From assembly GCF_036429475.1 (NCBI RefSeq), contig NZ_CP144125.1, positions 1,798,001-1,862,000 of the forward strand: DNA of 64,000 nt. Direction: 5' to 3'. The notes below the pieces were generated by a model. The model was not told where the DNA came from and made no database searches. It saw nothing but the letters and a program-made list of their open reading frames with translations. Source of the DNA: Halalkalicoccus sp. CGA53. Its GTDB lineage: Archaea; Halobacteriota; Halobacteria; Halobacteriales; Halalkalicoccaceae. Shown piece by piece: positions 1 through 8,069 of the stretch (the first letter of the stretch is position 1; the number at the start of each line of letters is the position of its first letter). The translations under genes and the position numbers were made by a program.

Positions 1-112
1 TCTCTCCGGGTTCGAGGTCGGTCTTCGGGTTGTCGAAGAACGGGTCGATCAGCAGGTCGGTCCCGCCGACCGAGACGTGCCACGTCGAGTGGCCGTGCCA
101 AGTGAGCTCCAT
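1..112 (-). CDS. UPF0173-like metal-dependent hydrolase, N-terminal fragment
   Basis: Only the first 37 residues lie in the window; the gene runs off the left edge. The N-terminus begins [17 protein letters not shown] and continues with [11 protein letters not shown]. This is the opening of the metallo-beta-lactamase-fold hydrolases of the UPF0173 family: a beta-strand with a conserved HGHS-type motif, then LLIDPF. The substrate of the family is not known. The start ATG is divergent from the FAH pseudogene, with about 100 bases between them that hold an AT-rich stretch near 140. Family assignment rests on the N-terminal motifs only. Confidence 0.8.
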   Translation of the reverse strand, partial: MELTWHGHSTWHVSVGGTDLLIDPFFDNPKTDLEPGE

Positions 113-212
113 GGTCGTCTCCCGGTTCGGGGGAGAACGAGTTAAAACCAGGCGGGACGACGAACCCTGTCGGTGTCTCAACGCTCTTTCCCGTCCCGCG
201 GGAGGCTGGGGT

Positions 213-941
213 ATGCACTACGCGAGGTTCCGCGATCCGGCGGGAGCGGTGAGACGGGGGGAAGTACCGAGAGGGCGAGGTCCACTTCGGCGGCGATCGC
301 TACGACGAGAGCGAGGTTCGGTTTCTCCCACCGTGTGAACCTACGAAGATCGTCTGTGTCGGCCGAAACTACGCCGCCCACGCGGCCGAACTCGACAACG
401 AGGTACCCGACCGGCCGTTGCTCTTTCTGAAGGGGCCGAACACGCTCGCCGCCCACGGCGATACGATCACGCTCCCCGCGGGGAAAGAGCGTGTCGACCA
501 CGAGGCCGAACTCGCGGTCGTGATCGGCGAGCAGTGCAGAAACGTCCCCGCCGATGAGGCCGAGGACGTGATCGCGGGCTACACCTGCCTGAACGACGTC
601 TCGAACCGCGACGACCAGCGCGAGGAGCAGAACTGGATCCGCGGGAAGGCGTTCGACGGGGCGGCACCGATCGGGCCGGTGCTCGCGACGCCCGACGAAC
701 TACCGGAAGACGCCGCGATCAGCCTCCGGGTGAACGGCGACGTTCGCCAGGAGTCGACGATCGACCTGATGTACTTCTCGGTACCCGAACTCATCGAGGA
801 GATCACGACGTACGTGACGCTTGAGGCCGGCGACGTGATCGCGACGGGGACGCCCGAGGGCGTGACCCACTCTCGGACGGCGACCGAGTCGAGGTCGAGA
901 TCGAGGGTGTGGGCGTGCTCGAACACGGCGTTCGCGAGTGA
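213..941 (+). pseudogene. fumarylacetoacetate hydrolase family gene with two frameshifts
   Basis: Read with two single-base corrections, this encodes a 242-residue FAH-family hydrolase (2-hydroxyhepta-2,4-diene-1,7-dioate isomerase type), the normal family length. The central frame (about 271-863) shows CVGRNYAAHA, the metal-site DHEAELAVVIG and GTPEGV motifs. The start [11 protein letters not shown] at 213 is in another frame. The switch falls at the six-G run near 265-270 (one extra base). After GTPEGV the frame changes again at a CCC run near 866-868 (one base missing); beyond it PLSDGDRVEVEIEGVGVLEHG and a stop at 939-941 follow in the original frame. As written, translation from 213 stops at 338. 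It is either a decaying gene or a consensus error at homopolymers. Confidence 0.8.
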
Positions 942-1013
942 GCCGCGGCGGTCCACTCGACGATGCACGACCGCGGTAGCTACTTGTAACAGCGTTCACA
1001 TCGTCCGGTGTCC

Positions 1014-1601
1014 ATGACGCGTACCACCGACGACGGCCGGCGGACCGTGCTGAAGATCGCCGGAGCGACGGCGGGAGCGATCGCCGGACTCGCGGGGTTC
1101 GGACAGGTCTCCGGCGACGAGCACGAGGAAGACGACACGGAACACGGGGACGACGAAGGTGAGCCAGAGGGCGACGAGGAAGCGGGATCCGACCCGGAAG
1201 GGGCCGGGATCGAGCGCGGAGCCGGACTGGTGACCGTCGATGGCGGCGAGACGGTCGCGGGAACGGTCGAACGGATCGAGGCGGCGATCGAGGACGGGCC
1301 ACCCCAGCTGGTCGCGACGATCGACCACGCGGCGAACGCGGAGACGGTGGGCGAGGAGCTTCGGGAGACGACGCTGATCCTCTCCGGTGCGCCCGAACTC
1401 GGGACGCCGGTGATGCAGGAGAGCCAGACCGCGGGGATCGATCTGCCCCAGAAGCTGCTCGTCTGGTGTGACGAGCACGGGGAGGTACGGGTCACGTACA
1501 ACGACCCGCTGGAGGTCCTCGTCGCCCGCCACGAGGTGCCGGAGATCGAGGCGATGAACGAGGCGCTCGCGGGGTTCGCCGCCGCGGGCGCGGGCGAGTA
1601 G
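1014..1601 (+). CDS. Tat-signal DUF302 domain protein
   Basis: 195 residues. The N-terminus has a twin-arginine signal (GRRTVLKIAGATAGAIAGLAG), predicting export in folded form. A highly acidic linker (about residues 35-65) follows, then a DUF302-like domain from about residue 70 to the end, with the pattern SGAPELGTPVMQ and LPQKLLVW typical of that family. DUF302 proteins have a small alpha/beta fold of uncertain function, some linked to thiol chemistry. I chose the ATG at 1014; an in-frame GTG at 1008 would add two residues. Transcription is rightward, followed at 1681 by the thiolase. Confidence 0.78.
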   Translation: MTRTTDDGRRTVLKIAGATAGAIAGLAGFGQVSGDEHEEDDTEHGDDEGEPEGDEEAGSDPEGAGIERGAGLVTVDGGETVAGTVERIEAAIEDGPPQLVATIDHAANAETVGEELRETTLILSGAPELGTPVMQESQTAGIDLPQKLLVWCDEHGEVRVTYNDPLEVLVARHEVPEIEAMNEALAGFAAAGAGE

Positions 1602-1680
1602 CGCGCGATCGGAGCGTGGTCCGGGAAACGGGCGAGCACCCCGGCGGTACCTACTCGTCGGTGCGCGTCGAGGGTGTAGT

Positions 1681-2856
1681 ATGACCCAGGTCGTACTCGT
1701 CGACGGAGCCAGGACGCCACACGGAACGCTGCTCGGCTCGCTCACGGACGTCTCCGCGATCGAACTCGGCCGGACGGCGCTCGACGGCCTTCTGGAGCGA
1801 ACCGACCTCGGCCCCCACCGGATCGACTGGGTCGGGCTGGGCAACGCGATCCAGGCCGGCATCGGGCAGGTGCCAGCGAGACAGGTCGTCGTCGAATCGG
1901 GCCTGCCGAACGAAGTGCCGGTGACGACCATCAACGAGGCCTCGGGCTCGGGGCTGCGCGCGATCGCGCTCGCCGCCGATCGGATCGCCGCCGGTCGGGC
2001 CGAGTTCGCCGTCGCCGGCGGGTTCGAGTCGATGACGAACGCGCCCTGGATCCTGCCCGGCTACCGGACCGGACGACGCCACGGTCACGTCACGGCAGAG
2101 GACTCGATGATCCTCGACGCGCTCTGGGACGTGAACCTCGACGTCCACATGGGCGAGATCACCGAACGGCTGGTCGATCGCGAGGGAGGGGAGTACGACC
2201 TTTCCAGGGAGCGTCAGGACCGCTACGCGCTCGAGAGCCACCGACGGGCTGCCGAGGCGATCGACGACGGGCTCTACGACGAGGAGTGCGTCCCGGTCGA
2301 AGTGGGCGGAGAGACGGTCGACCGGGACGAGGGCGCTCGCCCGGAGTCGACGATGGAGGACCTCGCGGCGCTCTCGCCGGCGTTCCGCGAGGAGGGGACG
2401 ATCACGCCGGCGAACGCGTCGAAGCTCTCGGATGGCGCCGGCGTGGTCCTACTCGCCGAGAGTGAGGCGGCCGAGGAGGTCGGCCTGGAACCGATGGCCC
2501 ACCTCGTCGACTACGCGACCGCCTACCGGGAGCCCGACGAGTTCAACGAGGCCGTCGGCGACGTCATCGAGACGCTGCTCGCCGCGAACGACCTCTCCGT
2601 CGAGGACGTAGACGCGTTCTGGGTGAACGAGGCGTTCGCGGCGCAGTCGGTCTACGCGATGGAACGGCTCGGGATCCCGCGCGAGCGGATGAACCCCCGG
2701 GGTGGTGCGGTCGCCTACGGTCACCCGATTGGCGCGTCCGGGGGGATGCTCGCCGCGTCGCTCGCCCACCAGCTCCGACAGGAGGACCTGGAGTACGGCG
2801 TGATGGGGATGAGCGTCGGCGGTGGCGGGGCGATCATGTCGCTCTGGCGGCGGTAG
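1681..2856 (+). CDS. thiolase family protein with serine at both active-site cysteine positions
   Basis: 391 residues, the full length of acetyl-CoA acetyltransferase/beta-ketothiolase. The fold motifs are clear: VDGARTPHG at the N-terminus, NEAFAAQ near residue 318, and AYGHPIGASGG with the conserved His near residue 346. The acylated cysteine of normal thiolases (CxSG) is replaced: the sequence is NEASGSGLRA with Ser88 in the Cys position. The C-terminal CxGGG reads SVGGGGA. Two-component haloarchaeal beta-ketothiolases are known with a Ser in place of the nucleophilic Cys and an OB-fold partner. No OB-fold partner gene is adjacent here. The reaction is probably acyl-CoA condensation or cleavage, but activity cannot be assumed. 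Confidence 0.85.
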   Translation: MTQVVLVDGARTPHGTLLGSLTDVSAIELGRTALDGLLERTDLGPHRIDWVGLGNAIQAGIGQVPARQVVVESGLPNEVPVTTINEASGSGLRAIALAADRIAAGRAEFAVAGGFESMTNAPWILPGYRTGRRHGHVTAEDSMILDALWDVNLDVHMGEITERLVDREGGEYDLSRERQDRYALESHRRAAEAIDDGLYDEECVPVEVGGETVDRDEGARPESTMEDLAALSPAFREEGTITPANASKLSDGAGVVLLAESEAAEEVGLEPMAHLVDYATAYREPDEFNEAVGDVIETLLAANDLSVEDVDAFWVNEAFAAQSVYAMERLGIPRERMNPRGGAVAYGHPIGASGGMLAASLAHQLRQEDLEYGVMGMSVGGGGAIMSLWRR

Positions 2857-2858
2857 CC

Positions 2859-3413
2859 CTACCCGAACCCGACCACCCTGTCGAACCACCTCTCTCGATC
2901 CGCGCGTTCGACGTCGAAGCCCTTCCGCTCGAACGCCTCCGTGGCCGCCCGCCGTTTCCTCTCGGGGTTCCAGTAGGGGAGATCGATCTCGTGAGTCACG
3001 CGTTCGGGGCCGTCCTTGTACCCGATCTCGATCGTCCGGTCGTCGACCCAAGTCACCGACTCGACCTCGCTGCAACGGATCTCCGAGGGGTCGACGAACC
3101 GCCGTTTCGCCCAGGCACCGCCCTGCAGGAGAACCCCGGCGACAACGAGCAGCGAGAACGCGGTCAGCCAGAACCCCTCCGATAGCGAGGAGACCAGACT
3201 CCAGAGCGTCGATCCCATCCCGAAGAGAAAGAGCAGAACCATCATCGGCTTTCCGAGCACTTCGAGGTCGAACTCCCCGAGGCCGACGCGCACCCGGGAA
3301 AGCGTCGCCTTCGGGCCCTCCTCCACCCGGATCACCCCGTCTTCGATGACGCACTCGCCGTGGCGCGTCTCGAAGCGCTGGGGTTCGTAGCTGGGTGACC
3401 GGCTCCGGGCCAT
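2859..3413 (-). CDS. haloarchaeal membrane protein of unknown function
   Basis: 184 residues. A soluble beta-rich N-terminal part (about 1-52) is followed by two membrane helices (about 55-72 and 80-98, rich in L, V, F). A cytoplasmic C-terminal half contains VTWVDDRTIEIGYKDGPERV and a basic/acidic end. The layout resembles small membrane-anchored PH-like proteins, but I do not recognise a named family. It converges on the thiolase gene, with two bases between the stop codons. No functional context is visible. Confidence 0.65.
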   Translation of the reverse strand: MARSRSPSYEPQRFETRHGECVIEDGVIRVEEGPKATLSRVRVGLGEFDLEVLGKPMMVLLFLFGMGSTLWSLVSSLSEGFWLTAFSLLVVAGVLLQGGAWAKRRFVDPSEIRCSEVESVTWVDDRTIEIGYKDGPERVTHEIDLPYWNPERKRRAATEAFERKGFDVERADRERWFDRVVGFG

Positions 3414-3583
3414 CGCTCGTTCGAGAGTTATCTACCACCCGACTTAACTGTTGTCAGAATCCGAGCAACAGATCGGGTATCCCCACGGAACGATCGGGGC
3501 GGGTGAGCGACGACTCCGCTCTCGGATCCGGCGTTCGTCCGCGGTCCGCTTCCGAGGCGAGAGTCCGAGCACGCGGTGGGCCC

Positions 3584-4246
3584 CTACGACGGGTTCCGGT
3601 GGTCGCTCGCCGGGTCACCGAGCAGGTGGACCGCCATCCGCCCGGCGACGTAGCCGAACGCGGCGATCAGGTGCGCGAGCAACACGAGCAGACCCAGACC
3701 GACCAGCGAGGCGAGCGCGCCCTCGGGGAGCGTCCCGATCGTCCAGACGACCGGCTCGCCGTTCACCTCGCCGAACTCGACCGTGTGGGGGAGCCTGGCG
3801 ACCGCCGTGGCCATCGAGAGCGCGCTGCTGAGCGCGAGCCCGAGCAGGCCAACCCAGAGCTTCATCGAGACGAACGCGAGCGCCCGCCAGGTGAAGCCGT
3901 CGTCGAGGTAGCTCCGGAGCGTTCTGATAAGGCCGTCGCCTCCCTCGGGTGACACCGGGCGTTCCATCTCGACGCCGAGCAGCGACTCCGCGAGCACGTA
4001 CTCGAACCGACCGGCGAGCCGGCACGCGAGCACCGTCGCGAGCATGATTCCGAGCCCGACGACGAGGATCGAGAATGCCAGCCCGATGACGAGCCCGAAC
4101 CCGAGCGCCATCGAGTAGACGAAACCGATCGGGAGCGCGAGCAGGAGGTAGAGCAGGGCGAGGTAGGTCCGTCGCCGGAGCAGCGGGCCGACGACGCTCG
4201 CTACGATCCCCGTCGATGCGCCAGTTCGGTGGCTCTGACCGGTCAT
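3584..4246 (-). CDS. putative sensor-domain membrane protein
   Basis: 220 residues with four to five hydrophobic helices at about 27-46, 48-72, 118-150 and 175-205. The pairwise layout, with RRTYLALLYLLLALPIG leading the first helix and a soluble stretch around 75-115, fits the putative sensor domain family (PF13796 type). That family is often found in haloarchaea and in bacterial two-component proteins. No kinase or DNA-binding domain is attached. It is transcribed away from hisC, and the shared 228-base intergenic region contains a long inverted repeat. Confidence 0.65.
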   Translation of the reverse strand: MTGQSHRTGASTGIVASVVGPLLRRRTYLALLYLLLALPIGFVYSMALGFGLVIGLAFSILVVGLGIMLATVLACRLAGRFEYVLAESLLGVEMERPVSPEGGDGLIRTLRSYLDDGFTWRALAFVSMKLWVGLLGLALSSALSMATAVARLPHTVEFGEVNGEPVVWTIGTLPEGALASLVGLGLLVLLAHLIAAFGYVAGRMAVHLLGDPASDHRNPS

Positions 4247-4275
4247 CGCTCGGGAGCAGTCACCGCTCCGTACTT

Positions 4276-4355
4276 ATACTGTCGGCTGTAAGTCGTTCAA
4301 GATTATCGCGCCCCCGTGGTGCCGAGAATCTTCACACAGTTACAGCCGACAGTAT
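4276..4355. repeat. perfect 16-bp inverted repeat forming an 80-bp near-palindrome
   Basis: The left arm atactgtcggctgtaa (4276-4291) is the exact reverse complement of 4340-4355. Inside it a second imperfect inverted pair (agatt near 4300 and aatct near 4327) makes the whole stretch nearly palindromic. If the element is taken as 4277-4354, it is flanked on both sides by the trinucleotide TTA, which could be a target-site duplication. It is either a miniature mobile element or hairpin repeat, or a widely spaced operator between hisC and the sensor-domain gene. Confidence 0.75.
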
Positions 4356-4444
4356 TAGGCTTCCGTCCGTGTTCAGGCCGGGAAAGTCGGCTCGCAGAGC
4401 GCGTCGATCGGGCGGGGAAGCCCGACCGGACGCGTATGTGCACG

Positions 4445-4450
4445 CTTAAG
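4445..4450 (+). promoter_or_regulatory. TATA-like box for hisC
   Basis: cttaag lies 25-30 bases before the chosen hisC start at 4475, the spacing expected for a leaderless haloarchaeal transcript. This supports 4475 over a more upstream start. Confidence 0.5.
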
Positions 4451-4474
4451 GGCGCACCTTCCGTCCGAACCGAC

Positions 4475-5557
4475 ATGCACCCACGGGACCTGTCCTCGCA
4501 CTCGGCGTACGTCGCCGGGCGCGGGATCGAGGAGGTGGCCCGGGAACTCGGCCTCGATCCCGACTCGCTCGTGAAGCTCTCCTCGAACGAGAACCCGCTC
4601 GGCCCGAGCCCGAAGGCGGTCGAGGCGATCCGCACACACGCCGACCGCGTCCACACCTACCCGAAGAGTTCGGCGGTCGACCTGAGAGAGGAGATCGCCG
4701 ATCGCTGGAGCGTCGCCCCCGAGCAGATCTGGCTCGCCAACGGCGGCGACGGCGCGCTCGACTACCTCGCCCGTGCGCTACTCGATCCGGGTGACCGCGT
4801 GCTTGTTTCGGAACCCGGCTTCGCCTACTACGCGATGAGCGCCCGGTTTCACCACGGCACAGTCGCGAGCTACCCGATCTCGAAGGCCGACGACTTCGCA
4901 CAGACCGCCGACGCAGTGCTCGAGGGCTACGACGGCGAACGGATCGTCCACCTCACGAGCCCGCACAACCCGAGCGGCTCGACGATCTCCCTCCCCGAGA
5001 TCGAGGCACTCGCCGACGGAACTGGGGAAGAAACGCTGGTGCTCGTCGACGAGGCCTACGGCGAGTTCAGTGTGAGAGAGAGCGCCGTCTCGCTGCTCGG
5101 GGATCGCGACGACGTCGCCGTCCTTCGTACCTTCTCGAAGGCCTACGGGCTCGCTGGGCTCCGGCTGGGCTACGCCGTCGTTCCAGGTGCCTGGGCCGAC
5201 GCCTACGCGAAAGTGAACACGCCGTTCGCCGCGAGCGCGCTCGCCTGCCGGGCGGGTCTCGCCGCGCTCGACGATCGGGAGCACGTCGAGCGCTCGGTCG
5301 AGATCGCGACCGAGAGCCGGGAGTACATGTACGAGGGCCTCGACGCGCCGACCTGGGAGAGCGAGGGGAACTTCGTGCTCTGTGAGGTCGGCGACGCGAG
5401 CGCGATCGCCGACGAGCTCCAGCGCCGGGGGATCATCGTCCGGGACTGTACGAGCTTCGGGCTGCCCGCCTGCATCAGGATCACCTGCGGGACCGAAGAG
5501 GAGACCGAGCGCGCGGTCGAGGCCGTGAACGACGTGCTCGCGGAGGTCCCCGCGTGA
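4475..5557 (+). CDS. hisC: histidinol-phosphate aminotransferase
   Basis: 360 residues, the family length. This PLP-dependent class I/II aminotransferase converts imidazole-acetol phosphate and glutamate to histidinol phosphate in histidine synthesis. Diagnostic stretches are LSSNENPLGPSP near the N-terminus (the SNENP substrate motif), LANGGDGALDYLARALLDPGD, HNPSG, DEAYGEF and the Schiff-base lysine in RTFSKAYGLAGLRLGY. The frame is open further upstream across the inverted repeat, but the family match begins at MHPRDLSSHSAYV and a TATA-like box fits 4475. Its stop overlaps the start of the adenylate kinase gene by four bases (GTGA). Confidence 0.92.
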   Translation: MHPRDLSSHSAYVAGRGIEEVARELGLDPDSLVKLSSNENPLGPSPKAVEAIRTHADRVHTYPKSSAVDLREEIADRWSVAPEQIWLANGGDGALDYLARALLDPGDRVLVSEPGFAYYAMSARFHHGTVASYPISKADDFAQTADAVLEGYDGERIVHLTSPHNPSGSTISLPEIEALADGTGEETLVLVDEAYGEFSVRESAVSLLGDRDDVAVLRTFSKAYGLAGLRLGYAVVPGAWADAYAKVNTPFAASALACRAGLAALDDREHVERSVEIATESREYMYEGLDAPTWESEGNFVLCEVGDASAIADELQRRGIIVRDCTSFGLPACIRITCGTEEETERAVEAVNDVLAEVPA

Positions 5558-6066
5558 GAGTCGCCGTCACCGGCACTCCGGGGACGGGGAAGACGACGGC
5601 GGTCTCGTTCGTGGAGACCGACCTCGAGGTGGTCCACGCGAACGACGTGATCCGCGAGGAAGGTCTCTACACCGAGGTCGACGAGGGGAGAGGGAGCCTC
5701 GTGGCGGACCTCGACGCGCTCTCCGACTGGCTCGACGAGCGCGAGGTCGAGGGATCGCTCGTGGAGTCACACCTCTCTCACCACCTCGATCCCGGTACCG
5801 TAATCGTGCTCCGGTGTCGGCCGGACCTCCTGGAGAGCCGACTCAGAGAGCGCGGGGGGTCCGCTGGGAAAGCGAGCGAGAACGCGGAGGCGGAGGCGCT
5901 CGACCTGGTGCTCTCGGAGGCGGTGAGCGGGGTCGGGATCGAGAACGTCTACGAGATCGACACGACCGAGAGCGCCCCCGAGTCGGTCGCTCGGGAGGTA
6001 GAACGGGTGCTCGCGGGCGAGCGCGAGCCGAGCGCCGGCGAGGTCGACTACGGGGCGTTCGTATGA
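5554..6066 (+). CDS. AK6/Fap7-type adenylate kinase
   Basis: 170 residues starting with GTG. The P-loop GTPGTGKT lies at residues 7-14. HANDVIREEGLY follows, then the DSHLSHH-type segment (VESHLSHHLDP, about 72-82) and VLRCRPDLLESRLRERG, the hallmarks of the archaeal putative adenylate kinase related to eukaryotic AK6/Fap7. That group phosphorylates AMP and assists late small-subunit ribosome maturation. It overlaps hisC by four bases and the CDP-alcohol transferase by four bases, so the three genes are probably co-transcribed and translationally coupled. Confidence 0.88.
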   Translation: MRVAVTGTPGTGKTTAVSFVETDLEVVHANDVIREEGLYTEVDEGRGSLVADLDALSDWLDEREVEGSLVESHLSHHLDPGTVIVLRCRPDLLESRLRERGGSAGKASENAEAEALDLVLSEAVSGVGIENVYEIDTTESAPESVAREVERVLAGEREPSAGEVDYGAFV

Positions 6067-6671
6067 CGCTCGATCAGTTCCGACCGCACCTCGAGCGGGC
6101 GCTCGACCCGTTCGTCGGCGTGGCGGATCGCATCGGCCTCGGCCCGGACGACGTGAGCGTCATCGCGTTCGCGCTGGCGTGTTTCGCCGCCATCGCGTTC
6201 TACCTCGCGGGCGGGAACCCGACGTGGTACCTCGTGGGGGCGCTGTTGGTCCTCGGCAACGGCTGGCTCGACGTGCTCGACGGGGCACTCGCGCGCCGAC
6301 AGGGGATCGCGTCCACCGCGGGCGACCTCCTCGACCACGTGCTCGACCGCTACGCCGACATCGTGATCGTCGCGGGCCTCGCCGCCGGTCTCGGGGCGTA
6401 CGGCCTCGGGCTGGCGGCGGTGACGGGCGTGCTCATGACCTCGTACCTCGGGACGCAGGCGCAGGCGGTCGGCCTCGACCGGGTCTACGGCGGTCTGTTA
6501 GGACGAGCGGACCGACTCGCGCTCGTCGGGGCGGTGACCGCGCTCGCGACGTTCTTCCCAGGGAGCCTCGGCCCGCTCACGCTCGTCGGCTGGCTGCTCG
6601 TGCTGTTCGCGGTCGTCGGCCACCTGACCGCGCTCCAGCGATTTTACTACGCGCTCCTGGCGCTCCGCTGA
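6063..6671 (+). CDS. CDP-alcohol phosphatidyltransferase family membrane enzyme
   Basis: 202 residues with about six membrane helices. The catalytic signature DG-x2-AR-x8-G-x3-D-x3-D is complete: DGALARRQGIASTAGDLLDH and the following D in VLDRYAD (about residues 65-90). Such enzymes move a polar head group onto CDP-archaeol or a related CDP-lipid in the membrane. The head group cannot be told from sequence; archaetidylinositol phosphate-type and archaetidylglycerol-type are both possible. The start ATG overlaps the kinase stop (ATGA). Confidence 0.88.
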   Translation: MTLDQFRPHLERALDPFVGVADRIGLGPDDVSVIAFALACFAAIAFYLAGGNPTWYLVGALLVLGNGWLDVLDGALARRQGIASTAGDLLDHVLDRYADIVIVAGLAAGLGAYGLGLAAVTGVLMTSYLGTQAQAVGLDRVYGGLLGRADRLALVGAVTALATFFPGSLGPLTLVGWLLVLFAVVGHLTALQRFYYALLALR

Positions 6672-6682
6672 CCGGCAGACGT

Positions 6683-6688
6683 TTTATA
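6683..6688 (+). promoter_or_regulatory. TATA box of the MBF1-like gene
   Basis: tttata at 24-29 bases before the ATG at 6712, with no room for a ribosome binding site. A leaderless transcript is expected. Confidence 0.6.
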
Positions 6689-6711
6689 CGGGCAGCGCGT
6701 CTACCTCGGAT

Positions 6712-7245
6712 ATGGTCCAATGCGAGATGTGCGGCGCGGACACGCAGTCTCCGACGACCGTGAAGATCGAGGGCGCAGAGCTCGACGTCTGTAGCGAGTG
6801 TACGGACTTCGGGACGGAGGTGCGTCAGGCGTCCTCGAGTTCGGCGACGTCGAAGTACTCGACGTCGTCGGAGTCGGGGACCGCGTCTGGGTCGTCGTCC
6901 TCATCGACCGGGAGCGGCCAGGCGGGGGGCTCCACGCGCCGACGGCGCGACATGTTCGACGAGATGGAGGAGCTCGCGGCGGACTACGACCAGCGGATCA
7001 GGGAGGCGCGCGAGTCGCGCTCGCTCAGCCAGGAAGAGCTCGCGAAACAGCTCAACGAGAAGGCGAGCCTGATCCGCAAACTCGAACGCGGTGACATGCT
7101 CCCGAGCGACGAGGTCCAGCGGAAACTCGAACGCTCGCTCGAGATCTCGCTCGTCGAGGGCGGCTCGAGCGAGGAGACCGAGTGGGAGGGCGGCTCCTCC
7201 ACCGGGAGCTACACGCTGGGCGACGTCGTCACCCGAAAGGACTGA
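6712..7245 (+). CDS. multiprotein-bridging-factor 1-like transcription factor
   Basis: 177 residues. An N-terminal zinc ribbon has cysteines at 4, 7, 27 and 30 (CEMC and CSEC). A serine/threonine-rich linker (about 38-75) follows, then an XRE-type helix-turn-helix (about 85-140: RESRSLSQEELAKQLNEKAS and LERGDMLPSDE). A low-complexity tail ends the protein. This is the architecture of archaeal MBF1, which links TBP to regulators or binds the ribosome. It is a monocistronic unit with its own TATA box. Confidence 0.88.
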   Translation: MVQCEMCGADTQSPTTVKIEGAELDVCSECTDFGTEVRQASSSSATSKYSTSSESGTASGSSSSSTGSGQAGGSTRRRRDMFDEMEELAADYDQRIREARESRSLSQEELAKQLNEKASLIRKLERGDMLPSDEVQRKLERSLEISLVEGGSSEETEWEGGSSTGSYTLGDVVTRKD

Positions 7246-7340
7246 TACGGACTCGCTGTACCCGTGTAGCGCTCGGACCGAGCGACGGGTGCCGGTCCGA
7301 CCGGTACGGACTACGGCAGTCCGTACGGGCTCTCGAAACC

Positions 7341-7346
7341 GATTAG
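7341..7346 (+). promoter_or_regulatory. TATA-like box of tpiA
   Basis: gattag at 26-31 bases before the tpiA ATG at 7372, consistent with leaderless transcription. Confidence 0.45.
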
Positions 7347-7371
7347 TCGCCGGCGCACGGCTCTCGGATCG

Positions 7372-8016
7372 ATGTTCGTTCTCGTCAACCTGAAGGCGTA
7401 CGACTGCGATCCGGTAGCCATCGCCGAGGCCGCCCGCGACGTCGCCGAGGAGACGGAGACCAGAATCGCGGTCGCGCCACAGACCGCGGCGCTCTCCCGC
7501 GTCGCCGACACCGGCGTCGAGACCTGGGCACAGCACGTCGATTCGAACTCCCACGGCAGTCACACCGGGAGCGCGCTGGCCGAGGCCGCGGCCGAGGCGG
7601 GCGCGATCGGGACGCTGCTCAACCACTCCGAGAACCGCCTGAAGCTCGCGGACGTCGACGGCGGGATCGAGGCGGCCGAGCGGGTCGGCCTGGAGACGGT
7701 CGTCTGTGCGAACAACCCGGCCCAGACCGCGGCGGCCGCCGCACTCTCGCCCGACGCGGTCGCGGTCGAGCCGCCGGAGCTGATCGGCACCGGCACGCCC
7801 GTCAGCACGGCCGATCCCGACGTCGTCACGGACTCGGTCGAGGCCGCGGCCGCCGTCGACGAGGGGGTCGACGTGCTCTGTGGCGCGGGAATCTCGACCG
7901 GCGACGACGTCGTTGCCGCCCGCGACCTCGGCGCGTCGGGCGTGCTGCTCGCGAGCGGCGTCGCGAAGGCAGATGATCCGAGCGAGGCGCTCTCTGACCT
8001 CGTCGCCGACCTGTAA
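7372..8016 (+). CDS. tpiA: triosephosphate isomerase, archaeal short form
   Basis: 214 residues, the shorter archaeal TIM-barrel form (bacterial ones are about 250). It interconverts glyceraldehyde-3-phosphate and dihydroxyacetone phosphate in the cytoplasm. Visible catalytic residues are Lys8 in VNLKAY, His85 in LLNHSENR and Glu133 in [10 protein letters not shown]. The phosphate-binding CGAGIS and [12 protein letters not shown] motifs close the barrel. The end is 38 bases before the next gene's GTG alternative start. Confidence 0.93.
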   Translation: MFVLVNLKAYDCDPVAIAEAARDVAEETETRIAVAPQTAALSRVADTGVETWAQHVDSNSHGSHTGSALAEAAAEAGAIGTLLNHSENRLKLADVDGGIEAAERVGLETVVCANNPAQTAAAAALSPDAVAVEPPELIGTGTPVSTADPDVVTDSVEAAAAVDEGVDVLCGAGISTGDDVVAARDLGASGVLLASGVAKADDPSEALSDLVADL

Positions 8017-8069
8017 CGGGGATCGGCCGTCGCAGGAAGCTTCATGGCTCCGGCGTGAGACTGCGGGAC

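Noticed and set aside
213-941. Programmed ribosomal frameshifting in the FAH gene
   Set aside because: It would need one +1 and one -1 event far apart without recognisable slippery or stimulatory signals; simple homopolymer indels explain it better.
4316-4474. Upstream extension of hisC to an ATG at 4316
   Set aside because: It would translate the right arm of the inverted repeat; family similarity and a TATA-like box support the ATG at 4475.
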